Shown here piece after piece: positions 57,542 to 64,000 of a stretch of 64,000 nt of DNA. A program made the translations under genes and the position numbers. Numbering within the stretch: position 1 is the stretch's first letter; each line of letters opens with the position of its first letter. This stretch comes from FEN-1322 sp041663425 (GTDB lineage: Bacteria; Omnitrophota; Gorgyraeia; 2-01-FULL-45-10), in NCBI GenBank assembly GCA_041663425.1, contig JBAYMS010000004.1, forward strand, positions 3,206 through 67,205, given 5' to 3'. The notes below the pieces were generated by a model. It was not told the origin of the DNA. It was given only the letters and a program-made list of their open reading frames with translations, and made no database searches.

Positions 57542-58196
57542 CGAGCTTGTAATAGCGATAGACGGGCCTGCCGGAAGCGGCAAGAGTACTGTATCTAAAC
57601 TGGTGGCTAAATCTCTGGGTGGCGTTTATATAGATACCGGTGCGATGTATAGGGCGTTGACTCTAAAAGCTATGAGGGGAGCTGTTGATCTTAAGAATGA
57701 AGCTGACCTAACTAAGCTTGCAAGATCTACAGAGATAGACCTGAAGGAAGAATCTGGTTCTTTAAAAGTTTATCTGGATGGTGAGAATGTTGCCGGCCTG
57801 ATAAGAACGCCGGAACTTACCAACAATGTCAGGTATATCGCACGCGTGCCCGGAGTCAGGGAAGAGATGGTCAGGCTTCAGAGGTCTATAGGGCAGAGGC
57901 ATGGTGCGGTGCTTGAAGGCAGGGATATAGGTACGGTAGTTTTCCCGGATGCTGATTACAAATTTTACCTGGATGCTGATCCTGATGAGCGGGCAAGGCG
58001 GAGACATAAAGAGCTGATCGAAGCAGGGCAGCCGGTAAATTTTGACGATATAAAAAAAGATGTTATAAGCCGTGATGAGTCGGACATGACGAGGTCGGTC
58101 GGTGCTTTGAAGAAGGCAGATGATGCGATATCGGTCGATACGACGAGGCTTTCGATTGACGAGGTTGTAAAAAAGATTTTGTCTTATATAAAATGA
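57525..58196 (+). CDS. cmk: Cytidylate kinase
   Basis: This 223-residue kinase phosphorylates CMP and dCMP. The P-loop IAIDGPAGSGKSTVSKLVA lies near residue 10, with IDTGAMYRALTLKA, LEGRDIGTVVFPDADYKFYLDA and ARRRHKELIEAGQ next. I choose ATG at 57525 so the P-loop falls at its usual position, rather than the in-frame ATG at 57462 deep inside tyrA; neither has a strong SD. It overlaps tyrA by 17 nt. The cmk-plsC-ispH-rpsA order is common in Firmicutes and some other phyla. Confidence 0.91.
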   Translation: MGRKYSELVIAIDGPAGSGKSTVSKLVAKSLGGVYIDTGAMYRALTLKAMRGAVDLKNEADLTKLARSTEIDLKEESGSLKVYLDGENVAGLIRTPELTNNVRYIARVPGVREEMVRLQRSIGQRHGAVLEGRDIGTVVFPDADYKFYLDADPDERARRRHKELIEAGQPVNFDDIKKDVISRDESDMTRSVGALKKADDAISVDTTRLSIDEVVKKILSYIK

Positions 58197-58200
58197 TCTT

Positions 58201-58824
58201 ATGGTCTACTTCGTAGGATGGTCATTATTTTTCGTTTTCTTTAAAGCGTATCTTGGTTTCAAAGTGGTGGGGCGGGAAAATGTTCCCAAGAAGGGGGCTT
58301 TTATATTTGTCTCCAATCATGCCAGCTACTTTGACCCGATACTTTTGGGCACATCTATTCACAGAAGCCTTTATTATATGGCCCGGGAAAATCTTTTTGC
58401 GAAGGGAATTTCTGACTGGATAATGAGAGGCGTTCACGCCTTTCCCGTAAAGCGTGGAACGGGTGATCTGGGTGCGTTGAGGCAGGCGCTTGCGATACTT
58501 GATGAAGGTAAACCTCTGGCGATGTTCCCAGAAGGGACGCGCGCTACAGATAAGGAATTGCGGTCCGCGAAGCCCGGAGTAGGTTTCATCGTGGCTAAGG
58601 CAGGAGTTCCGGTTGTGCCTGCTTACATTGCTGGTTCTCTCGAGGCGCTGCCGCGAAGCATAAAAACTCTTAAGAGGCACCCTGTTACTATATATATAGG
58701 TGAGCCGATAGTTTTTGATGAAGCTATGAAACGTAAAAATAAAGAGGCGTATCGGGCTATGAGCGATGAAATAATGAGAAGGATCGCCATTTTAAGAGAT
58801 GAGCATGTCGGTAAAGCTGGCTAA
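58201..58824 (+). CDS. plsC: 1-acylglycerol-3-phosphate acyltransferase (PlsC family)
   Basis: This 207-residue membrane-associated acyltransferase makes phosphatidate. The N-terminal hydrophobic segment (VGWSLFFVFFKAYLGF) is followed by VSNHASYFDPILLG (HX4D), a glycerolphosphate block RGVHAFPVKRGTGDLGA and MFPEGTRATDKEL. VPAYIAGSLEALP closes the core. It supplies CdsA with substrate. It starts 4 nt after cmk and overlaps ispH by 26 nt. Confidence 0.92.
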   Translation: MVYFVGWSLFFVFFKAYLGFKVVGRENVPKKGAFIFVSNHASYFDPILLGTSIHRSLYYMARENLFAKGISDWIMRGVHAFPVKRGTGDLGALRQALAILDEGKPLAMFPEGTRATDKELRSAKPGVGFIVAKAGVPVVPAYIAGSLEALPRSIKTLKRHPVTIYIGEPIVFDEAMKRKNKEAYRAMSDEIMRRIAILRDEHVGKAG

Positions 58825-59671
58825 GAAGACGGGTTTTTGTTTCGGCGTCAAGCGTGCCGTTAGGATGGCAGAAGAGGCATTATCGGAAAAGAAGCCCATA
58901 TATTCGCTTGGTTCGATAATTCATAATAAGCAAGTCGTTGGCAGGCTTTCCAAAAAAGGCCTTAAGGTAGTAGAGAATATAAATAATATCAAGAAGGGGG
59001 TGCTTGTAATATCCTCTCACGGGCTTAGCCCGAAAAAACAATCGTCTATAGCAAAGAGGGGTATAGACATCATCGATACAACGTGTCCGTTTGTGCTGAA
59101 TGCGCAAAGGATAGCAAGGCGTCTGGCGAGTGAAGGCTATGTGGTTGTGATCGTAGGTGACGCACGCCATCCGGAAGTTAAAGCGCTGGTAGATTTTGCT
59201 GCGAAGAACGTCCGCGTTGTAAAAGATAAGGCTCAGGCAAAGAAACTGAAGTTACGCAGAGCTGATAAAGTAAGTGTGATATCGCAGACGACCCAGTCTA
59301 AGGGCAACTTTTCGGATGTTGTGAAGGTGATAGCTGCGAAGAAGCCGAAGGAGCTGGCGGTATTTAATACGATCTGCGAAGATGCTGAAACTAGGCAGGA
59401 GGACGCCAGAAGATTATCTGCTAAGGTAGATCTCATGATAGTTGTCGGCGGCCGGAACAGTGCAAATACGAAAAGGCTTCTTGACGTGAGTGCGGCAAAT
59501 TCACCTGCTGCATATCTTATTGAAACGGAATCTGAGATCAAAGATGATTGGCTCGGATCGGTTAAATCGATAGGCATAACAAGCGGTGCTTCAACACCTG
59601 ATTGGATCGTTGAAAAAGTAATGAAAAAAATAAACACAAAGCTTCACAGAGCAAAATCAAAAAAATCCTAA
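58799..59671 (+). CDS. ispH: 4-hydroxy-3-methylbut-2-enyl diphosphate reductase
   Basis: This 290-residue [4Fe-4S] enzyme makes IPP and DMAPP, ending the MEP pathway. The three cluster cysteines lie in GFCFGVKRAVRMAEEAL near residue 14, DTTCPFVLNAQ near 97 and FNTICEDAETRQ near 195. SQTTQSKGNF and GGRNSANTKRL form the substrate pocket. The gene overlaps plsC by 26 nt. Its placement before rpsA recalls the IspH-S1 fusions of Firmicutes, but here the genes are separate. Confidence 0.95.
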   Translation: MSMSVKLAKKTGFCFGVKRAVRMAEEALSEKKPIYSLGSIIHNKQVVGRLSKKGLKVVENINNIKKGVLVISSHGLSPKKQSSIAKRGIDIIDTTCPFVLNAQRIARRLASEGYVVVIVGDARHPEVKALVDFAAKNVRVVKDKAQAKKLKLRRADKVSVISQTTQSKGNFSDVVKVIAAKKPKELAVFNTICEDAETRQEDARRLSAKVDLMIVVGGRNSANTKRLLDVSAANSPAAYLIETESEIKDDWLGSVKSIGITSGASTPDWIVEKVMKKINTKLHRAKSKKS

Positions 59672-59690
59672 GAAAGGGGTTGTGTACGTA

Positions 59691-61304
59691 ATGTCAGAAG
59701 AAAAAACTAACAACATAGAAGAGCTGGAAAAAGAAGAATCGAAGGAGGGCAAGAAGATGAGTTTTGCCGACCTTTATCAGCAGAGCATCGTTGATATAAA
59801 GGAGGGGCAGATCGTCAAAGGTAAGATTATAGCTATAAACTCTAAGGATGTGGTTGTTGATATAGGGTACAAATCCGAAGGAGCTATCAATATTTCGGAA
59901 TTTTCGGATCCGGAAGCTATAAAGATCGGTGACGAAGTAGACGTGTATCTTGAATCTAAAGAAGATGAGAACGGTATGGTCGTTCTTTCGAAGCAGAAAG
60001 CCGAGCGTGCCGTGGGCTGGGAGATGGTAATATCCAGATATGGCGAAGGCGACATGGTCGATGGCAAAGTTTCCAAGAAGGTTAAAGGCGGTTTTATGGT
60101 CAATATCGGAGTTGAAGCCTTCCTTCCTGCGAGCCTTGCAGCGATGAAAGGCTTTGGCAATCTGAACCAGCTTATCGGTCAGACCTTTCCCTTCAAGATC
60201 GTAAAGATAAATAAGGCGAGAAAGAATATAGTGGTGTCCCGTAAAGATGTGCTTCAGGCGCAGAAGGACGAGGACAAGAAGAAGATATTTGATGCGCTTC
60301 AGAAAGGTGCTATAGTGAGCGGCATCGTCAGGAATATAACCGATTTCGGTGCATTCGTGGATCTCGGAGCGGGAATGACGGGCCTTTTGCACATAACCGA
60401 CATGAGCTGGGGCAGAGTTTCTCACCCAAGTGAAGTGCTGGCTATCGGCGATAAGATAGACGTTGTCGTTCTCGATTTTGATAAAGATTCAGGCCGTGTA
60501 TCTCTGGGTCTTAAGCAGAAGACGCAGAACCCATGGGAACTCGTAGACAATAAGTATCCCGTTGGCAGCCGCATAAAGGGCAATGTTGTAAATCTCGTAC
60601 CTTACGGTGCGTTTGTTGAGCTTGAAAAGGGAGTGGAAGGATTGCTCCATATTTCAGAGCTCTCCTGGACGAAGAAATACGCCAATCCTAATGAGCTCCT
60701 CGCTATAGGCGACAAGATCGAGGTTCAGGTGCTAGAAGTAGACAGGAATAACAAAAAGATATCCCTGGGTTTAAAGCAGCTTGAAGCAAATCCATGGGTA
60801 GGTGTTGAAGAGAAATATCCTGTTGGCACTAAAGTAAAAGGAAAGATAAGGAACCTCACCGACTACGGAGCTTTTGTAGAGCTAGAAGACGGTATTGATG
60901 GGCTAATACACGTCTCGGATATTTCATGGACAAAACGCATCGGCCACCCTAAAGATGTTTTCAAAAAAGGTGAGAAGGTCGAAGCTGTTGTTCTGGCCGC
61001 AGACGCCAATAACAGGCGTATATCTCTTGGAGTAAAGCAGCTTACGCCCGATCCGTGGGATGATATTGCCGTTAAGTATGTGGCAGACAGCATTATGGAT
61101 GGGAAAATTACCAAGGTTGCTAATTTCGGGCTCTTTGTGGAAATAGATAAAGACCTGGAAGGCCTCGTTCATATCTCTGAGATACCGCTTGCCGAAGGTG
61201 AGAAGCTCGAGGAGAAATTTAAAGCGGGGGACGACCTTAAGGTGAAGATAATGAAGGTTGACTCCATTCAGCACAAGATCGCGCTTAGTATTAAGGGCGC
61301 ATAG
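59691..61304 (+). CDS. rpsA: Small ribosomal subunit protein bS1
   Basis: This ~537-residue protein has six S1 RNA-binding repeats, visible from GQIVKGKIIAINSKDVVVDIGYKSEGAI (first) through GAIVSGIVRNITDFGAFVDLGAGMTGLLHITD and three further GAFVELE repeats to the last DGKITKVANFGLFVEID. It holds mRNA at the 30S subunit. Six repeats is the full proteobacterial count. I prefer ATG at 59691 (MSEEKTNN), with AAAGGGG upstream; GTG at 59682 is possible. A strong terminator follows. Confidence 0.94.
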   Translation: MSEEKTNNIEELEKEESKEGKKMSFADLYQQSIVDIKEGQIVKGKIIAINSKDVVVDIGYKSEGAINISEFSDPEAIKIGDEVDVYLESKEDENGMVVLSKQKAERAVGWEMVISRYGEGDMVDGKVSKKVKGGFMVNIGVEAFLPASLAAMKGFGNLNQLIGQTFPFKIVKINKARKNIVVSRKDVLQAQKDEDKKKIFDALQKGAIVSGIVRNITDFGAFVDLGAGMTGLLHITDMSWGRVSHPSEVLAIGDKIDVVVLDFDKDSGRVSLGLKQKTQNPWELVDNKYPVGSRIKGNVVNLVPYGAFVELEKGVEGLLHISELSWTKKYANPNELLAIGDKIEVQVLEVDRNNKKISLGLKQLEANPWVGVEEKYPVGTKVKGKIRNLTDYGAFVELEDGIDGLIHVSDISWTKRIGHPKDVFKKGEKVEAVVLAADANNRRISLGVKQLTPDPWDDIAVKYVADSIMDGKITKVANFGLFVEIDKDLEGLVHISEIPLAEGEKLEEKFKAGDDLKVKIMKVDSIQHKIALSIKGA

Positions 61305-61327
61305 CATAGGAAAGCAGTTAAAGAAAG

Positions 61328-61358
61328 AGGCCGGGCTTATCAAAGTCCGGCCTTTTTT
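61328..61358 (+). terminator. Bidirectional terminator between rpsA and the DUF2148 gene
   Basis: AGGCCGGGCTT (61328-61338) pairs with AAGTCCGGCCT (61343-61353) over 11 positions including one G-T, with a 4-nt loop. A T-run follows, and an A-rich stretch lies upstream, so it can stop rpsA transcription rightward and the minus-strand gene leftward. Confidence 0.85.
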
Positions 61359-61362
61359 ATTT

Positions 61363-61890
61363 TTACTTCCTGTCGAAGTATGGATTTTTTCCTGTTACGC
61401 TCAGAGGTATTCCCAGGGCTTGATTTACACCTATGCCGAAAAGTTTAAGATCGAGGCAGGCTCTTCCGATGGAATACATTATCCTGTTATCTATGCGAAA
61501 TTGGTTTGCGATAGCGGCTGCCGAGCTTACCGCTATGCCTAAGTCTATAGAGTTGTAGGCACAGGCGCCTTTTGATTTTTTGAGTGCTTCGCAGGTCGGA
61601 TAGCCGCAATATCCGCAATTTAATCCGCTGGGATTCGACGCCACTCCGATAACCAAGATGACAGGAGAGAGCGCTATTGAGTTTGAGTCACGTTCGAAAC
61701 TCGGCCTGGTCTCTTTTCGAGCTATCTCAGCCATCTTTACGACGAGGAGTTTCTTTGTGTTTTCATCGTCTATCGTGAGTATCTCAATATTATCAATGCC
61801 TCTGGTTTTCGGTGCTGTCCTTGCCGCGGCGGTCATATGACTTGCCGTAGCAATTATCGCTTCTTTTTCGAGCTCTGCGGATCTCTTCAT
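61363..61890 (-). CDS. DUF2148 ferredoxin-like domain protein
   Basis: This 175-residue protein is the only minus-strand gene in the window. It matches DUF2148: N-terminal ATASHMTAAARTAPKTRGIDNIE, a central cysteine set in NPSGLNCGYCGYPTCEALKK and a further GACAYNSIDLGIAVSSAA, with RIMYSIGRACLDLKLFG near the end. The cysteines suggest an iron-sulfur or metal site. Known members have no firm function. A G-rich ribosome site precedes the ATG. It is divergent from the BamE-like gene and ends against the shared terminator. Confidence 0.88.
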   Translation of the reverse strand: MKRSAELEKEAIIATASHMTAAARTAPKTRGIDNIEILTIDDENTKKLLVVKMAEIARKETRPSFERDSNSIALSPVILVIGVASNPSGLNCGYCGYPTCEALKKSKGACAYNSIDLGIAVSSAAAIANQFRIDNRIMYSIGRACLDLKLFGIGVNQALGIPLSVTGKNPYFDRK

Positions 61891-61916
61891 AATTACCCCC
61901 CCATTAGAATTTTCAA

Positions 61917-61945
61917 TTGCGTATAACTAAATTAGCTAGTATAAT
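61917..61945 (+). promoter_or_regulatory. Promoter of the BamE-like gene, close to the start codon
   Basis: TTGCGT (61917-61922), a 17-bp spacer and TATAAT (61940-61945). The ATG at 61954 begins 8 nt beyond the -10, the same distance as at lpxL (29335), and no SD is present. A leaderless mRNA is likely. Confidence 0.7.
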
Positions 61946-61953
61946 AAATTTAT

Positions 61954-62322
61954 ATGAGAAATTATGTTTTGTCCATACTTATATTGGCTTTTTTGATGGT
62001 TTCAAATAACTGCGAAGCTGGCTTAAGGGAGCTCAGGCAGATAGCATCCGCTCAGGATGACGCTCAAAGCACATATAAGGAAGAGACTAGAGCCTTTGAG
62101 CGTGTCAAGGCAGCTATTGACAGAGGAGATATCAAGAAGGGGCAGGCGAAGAAGGATATACGCAGCCTGTATGGTGAGCCCGTCGTCAATACAAGAGATA
62201 TCGATACACGCAGAGATAAATGGATATATAAACCAGCCAAATCATCATTCTTTTCAGGCACCAAGGCATACCTGTATTTCGACAGGGATGATAAACTGGA
62301 TGAAATTAAAATAGTGGAGTAA
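61954..62322 (+). CDS. Secreted BamE/SmpA-like domain protein
   Basis: This 122-residue protein has a signal peptide (VLSILILAFLMVSNNCEAG) and a small alpha-beta domain. The sequence GQAKKDIRSLYGEPVVNTRD, then DKWIYKP and KAYLYFDRDDKLDEIKIVE, matches the BamE/SmpA/OmlA pattern. A Cys occurs at residue 20 but the lipobox is poor, so lipidation is uncertain. BamE-type proteins assist beta-barrel assembly; the specific role here is inference. It precedes tyrS by 2 nt. Confidence 0.75.
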   Translation: MRNYVLSILILAFLMVSNNCEAGLRELRQIASAQDDAQSTYKEETRAFERVKAAIDRGDIKKGQAKKDIRSLYGEPVVNTRDIDTRRDKWIYKPAKSSFFSGTKAYLYFDRDDKLDEIKIVE

Positions 62323-62324
62323 TT

Positions 62325-63536
62325 GTGGAAAAGAGTATTGATAAACAGTTAGAGCTGATAAGCCGCGGCACGGTTGAGATAATACAGGCGGAAGGGCTTA
62401 AAAAGAAGCTCGAACATGCCATAAAAGAAAACAAGCCCCTTGTCGTTAAGGCGGGATTTGACCCCACAGCCCCCGATATTCACTTAGGCCACACCGTATT
62501 ATTAAGGAAGATGAGGCATTTTCAGGATCTTGGGCATAAGGTTGTGTTCCTGATAGGTGATCACACGGCTATGATAGGCGATCCTTCGGGCGCATCCAAG
62601 ACGCGTCCTCAGCTTACACGTCAGCAGGTTGAGGAGAATGCCAGGACATACGAAAAGCAGATATCCAGAGTGCTTGACCACAAAAAACTTGAGATACGGT
62701 TCAATAGCGAATGGCTTGGCAAACTGGACATAGTCCAGATAGGTGAGCTTATGGGCAGGTATTCAGTCCAGAGGATGCTTGAGAGGGATGATTTTTCCGA
62801 ACGTTATAAACAGCAGAAGAATATAACTATGCTTGAGTTTTTATATCCGCTTCTGCAGGGATATGACTCTGTAGCTCTCAAGGCAGATGTCGAAATCGGC
62901 GGTAATGACCAGAAATTCAATCTGCTCGTCGGACGTAATATCCAGGGTGCATATGGGCAGGATGCTCAGGTAGTAATAACCATGCCGCTTCTCGAAGGTC
63001 TCGACGGCGTAAACAAGATGTCCAAGTCGCTTGGCAATTATGTGGGTATAAATGAAAGTGCTAAGGATATGTTCGGCAAGCTTATGTCCGTTTCAGACGA
63101 ACTTATGTATAAATATTATGAACTTCTCACTGATGAGGATGTCGCGAAAATTAAATCGGATGTCAAATCCGGCGCGCTCCATCCGAAGGCCGCGAAGGTC
63201 AATCTGGCAAAGATAATAACTGCACAATATCACGGCCAGAAAGAAGCCGATAAACAGGTTGAGGAGTTCGACAGAGCTTTTAAAGACAAAGGCTTTCCAC
63301 AGGACATACCACTTCAGGAGATTTTATCCAATGACAATATAAATATTATTGCAGTTCTTGTTGATGGCGTAAAACTTCTTTCCAGCAGAGGAGAGGCGAA
63401 AAGAAAGATGCAGGAAGGTGCCGTTGAGGTTAATGGCTCGAAGGTAAATGACATTTCTTTCCGTCTTGAAATTTCTAAAGAATACCAGGTCCGGGTTGGG
63501 AAAAAGTTTGCCAGAATAATAATTAAAAAAAATTAA
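62325..63536 (+). CDS. tyrS: Tyrosyl-tRNA synthetase
   Basis: This 403-residue class I synthetase has the HIGH-type block FDPTAPDIHLGHTVLLRKM near residue 43, KADVEIGGNDQKFNLLVGR, the KMSKS motif in NKMSKSLGNYVGI near 230 and a C-terminal S4 RNA-binding domain (VKLLSSRGEAKRKMQEGAVEVNG). It is the TyrRS-Z type by the HXGH context and length. The GTG at 62325 follows GGAG. It is the last gene before the rRNA operon. Confidence 0.95.
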   Translation: MEKSIDKQLELISRGTVEIIQAEGLKKKLEHAIKENKPLVVKAGFDPTAPDIHLGHTVLLRKMRHFQDLGHKVVFLIGDHTAMIGDPSGASKTRPQLTRQQVEENARTYEKQISRVLDHKKLEIRFNSEWLGKLDIVQIGELMGRYSVQRMLERDDFSERYKQQKNITMLEFLYPLLQGYDSVALKADVEIGGNDQKFNLLVGRNIQGAYGQDAQVVITMPLLEGLDGVNKMSKSLGNYVGINESAKDMFGKLMSVSDELMYKYYELLTDEDVAKIKSDVKSGALHPKAAKVNLAKIITAQYHGQKEADKQVEEFDRAFKDKGFPQDIPLQEILSNDNINIIAVLVDGVKLLSSRGEAKRKMQEGAVEVNGSKVNDISFRLEISKEYQVRVGKKFARIIIKKN

Positions 63537-63545
63537 AAATAATTG

Positions 63546-63573
63546 TTGACAAAAATCTGCAATATGATATATT
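63546..63573 (+). promoter_or_regulatory. Strong promoter upstream of the rRNA operon
   Basis: TTGACA (63546-63551), a 16-bp spacer and TATATT (63568-63573) lie 10 nt after tyrS. Initiation near 63580 would produce a ~270-nt leader ahead of 16S rRNA. A second TTGACA at 63659-63664 is followed by a weaker TACTAG at 63682-63687 and may be a second promoter. Confidence 0.7.
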
Positions 63574-63589
63574 AGCATACACTAAGATT

Positions 63590-63624
63590 CTGGTTGCAGC
63601 ATGAGTAAGGCTGGGTAACAGCAT
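63590..63624 (+). repeat. Imperfect tandem repeat in the rRNA leader
   Basis: CTGGTTGCAGCAT (63590-63602) and CTGGGTAACAGCAT (63611-63624) are direct repeats, each able to form a small CTG/CAG hairpin. AAGAT (63584-63588) and ATCTT (63623-63627) can close both into a branched fold. The meaning is unknown. Confidence 0.45.
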
Positions 63625-63701
63625 CTTAAATAGAGGGAGAAGTATTGATCACTTCGCCTTGACAAAATCGGAATAAATAGATACTAGAGGATGTAAAATA
63701 C

Positions 63702-63758
63702 AGGCGTCGTCTCGATGCCTTTTTTGTCTTTACGATCCGTCCCCTGGACGGATTTTTT
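63702..63758 (+). terminator. Two tandem terminator-like hairpins in the rRNA leader
   Basis: The first: AGGCGTC (63702-63708)/GATGCCT (63714-63720), 7 bp with one G-T, then TTTTTTGTCTTT. The second: ATCCGTCC (63735-63742)/GGACGGAT (63746-63753), 8 bp, then TTTTT to 63758. Both resemble intrinsic terminators, yet they lie between the promoters and 16S rRNA. They could end a small RNA starting near 63580 or attenuate rRNA transcription. Confidence 0.7.
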
Positions 63759-63761
63759 GTC

Positions 63762-63774
63762 TGTTCTTTCGCAA
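63762..63774 (+). promoter_or_regulatory. boxA-like antitermination site
   Basis: TGTTCTTTCGCAA resembles rRNA boxA (TGCTCTTTAACA). It lies after the two hairpins and 77 nt before 16S. NusB/S10-dependent antitermination is the usual role. A hairpin at 63796-63817 (CCC-T-ACAAAT/ATTTGT-GGG) follows and may be an rRNA processing stem. Confidence 0.55.
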
Positions 63775-63850
63775 CGAGTTTTGAACCGACCAAGCCCCTA
63801 CAAATTAGATTTGTGGGAATAGGCCAGGACTGAAATTCTTTAAGATATTA

Positions 63851-64000
<150 letters not shown>

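Noticed and set aside
59694..60425. 243-codon minus-strand frame opposite rpsA
   Set aside because: Shadow of the repetitive S1 domains; the + strand repeats are unmistakable.
63580..63760. Known riboswitch or 6S RNA in the rRNA leader
   Set aside because: The tandem CTGG motifs do not match the conserved cores of c-di-GMP, guanidine, preQ1, fluoride or ZTP riboswitches, and there is no long 6S-type bubble hairpin.

Overview
The window reads as about 64 kb of chromosome from an uncultured Gram-negative bacterium. The best guess is the Omnitrophota (former OP3) or a related PVC-type lineage. The 16S rRNA 5' end at the right edge carries a GGCGTGGATTAGGCATGCAAG stretch familiar from that group. 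The genes combine a full Kdo/lipid A/Lpt outer-membrane programme with compact, overlapping operons. This placement is inference; comparing the 16S fragment would settle it. Coding density is very high, and every protein gene except one (DUF2148 at 61.4-61.9 kb) lies on the + strand, running toward the rRNA operon.

Layout. 0-9.7 kb: branched-chain and aromatic amino acid genes (ilvC end, leuA, aroE, aroC, aroK) with pilD, a small membrane protein, dprA, topA and a Xer recombinase. 9.7-11.0 kb: an AT-rich orphan gene flanked by two inverted, structured ~100-nt elements. 11.0-22.3 kb: LPS assembly (waaA, lpxK, an LpxL-ELM1 fusion, a GT4-GT9 fusion, a second GT4, a NodB deacetylase and three GT9 heptosyltransferase-like genes), closed by a terminator. 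22.3-25.1 kb: a leader peptide candidate, a small membrane protein, a degenerate YchF-like protein, a flavin-type split barrel and an unassigned conserved protein. 25.1-31.8 kb: hldE1-kdsB-kdsA-kdsD-kdsC, lpxL, an LptC/LptA-like lipoprotein and lptB. 31.8-40.3 kb: tig, clpP, a serine-pathway pair, a homocitrate/Re-citrate synthase-like enzyme, purA and pal. 40.4-46.9 kb: uppS-cdsA-dxr-rseP-ispG-proS. 46.9-53.4 kb: rimP-nusA-infB-trpS-scpA-scpB behind a promoter with an attenuator-like leader. 53.4-61.3 kb: pheA-hisC-aroF-tyrA-cmk-plsC-ispH-rpsA. 61.3-64 kb: DUF2148, a BamE-like protein, tyrS, and the leader and first 150 nt of 16S rRNA.

Together the genes supply Kdo, lipid A acylation, core glycosylation and LPS export, isoprenoid carrier and phospholipid precursors, aromatic and branched-chain amino acids and serine, and core translation and chromosome segregation functions.

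The strongest unusual signals are these. (1) Two inverted, covarying three-way-junction elements flank the orphan gene at 9.95-10.77 kb, which also has a palindromic operator-like site. (2) A 69-bp palindromic element with an 8-bp direct repeat sits in frame in the chorismate mutase domain of pheA. (3) Terminator-bearing leaders precede rimP-nusA-infB and the rRNA operon. (4) An 11-codon leader peptide candidate has a near-perfect Shine-Dalgarno and precedes the degenerate YchF operon. (5) Two promoters with identical spacing would make leaderless mRNAs. (6) There are two unusual LPS enzyme fusions.
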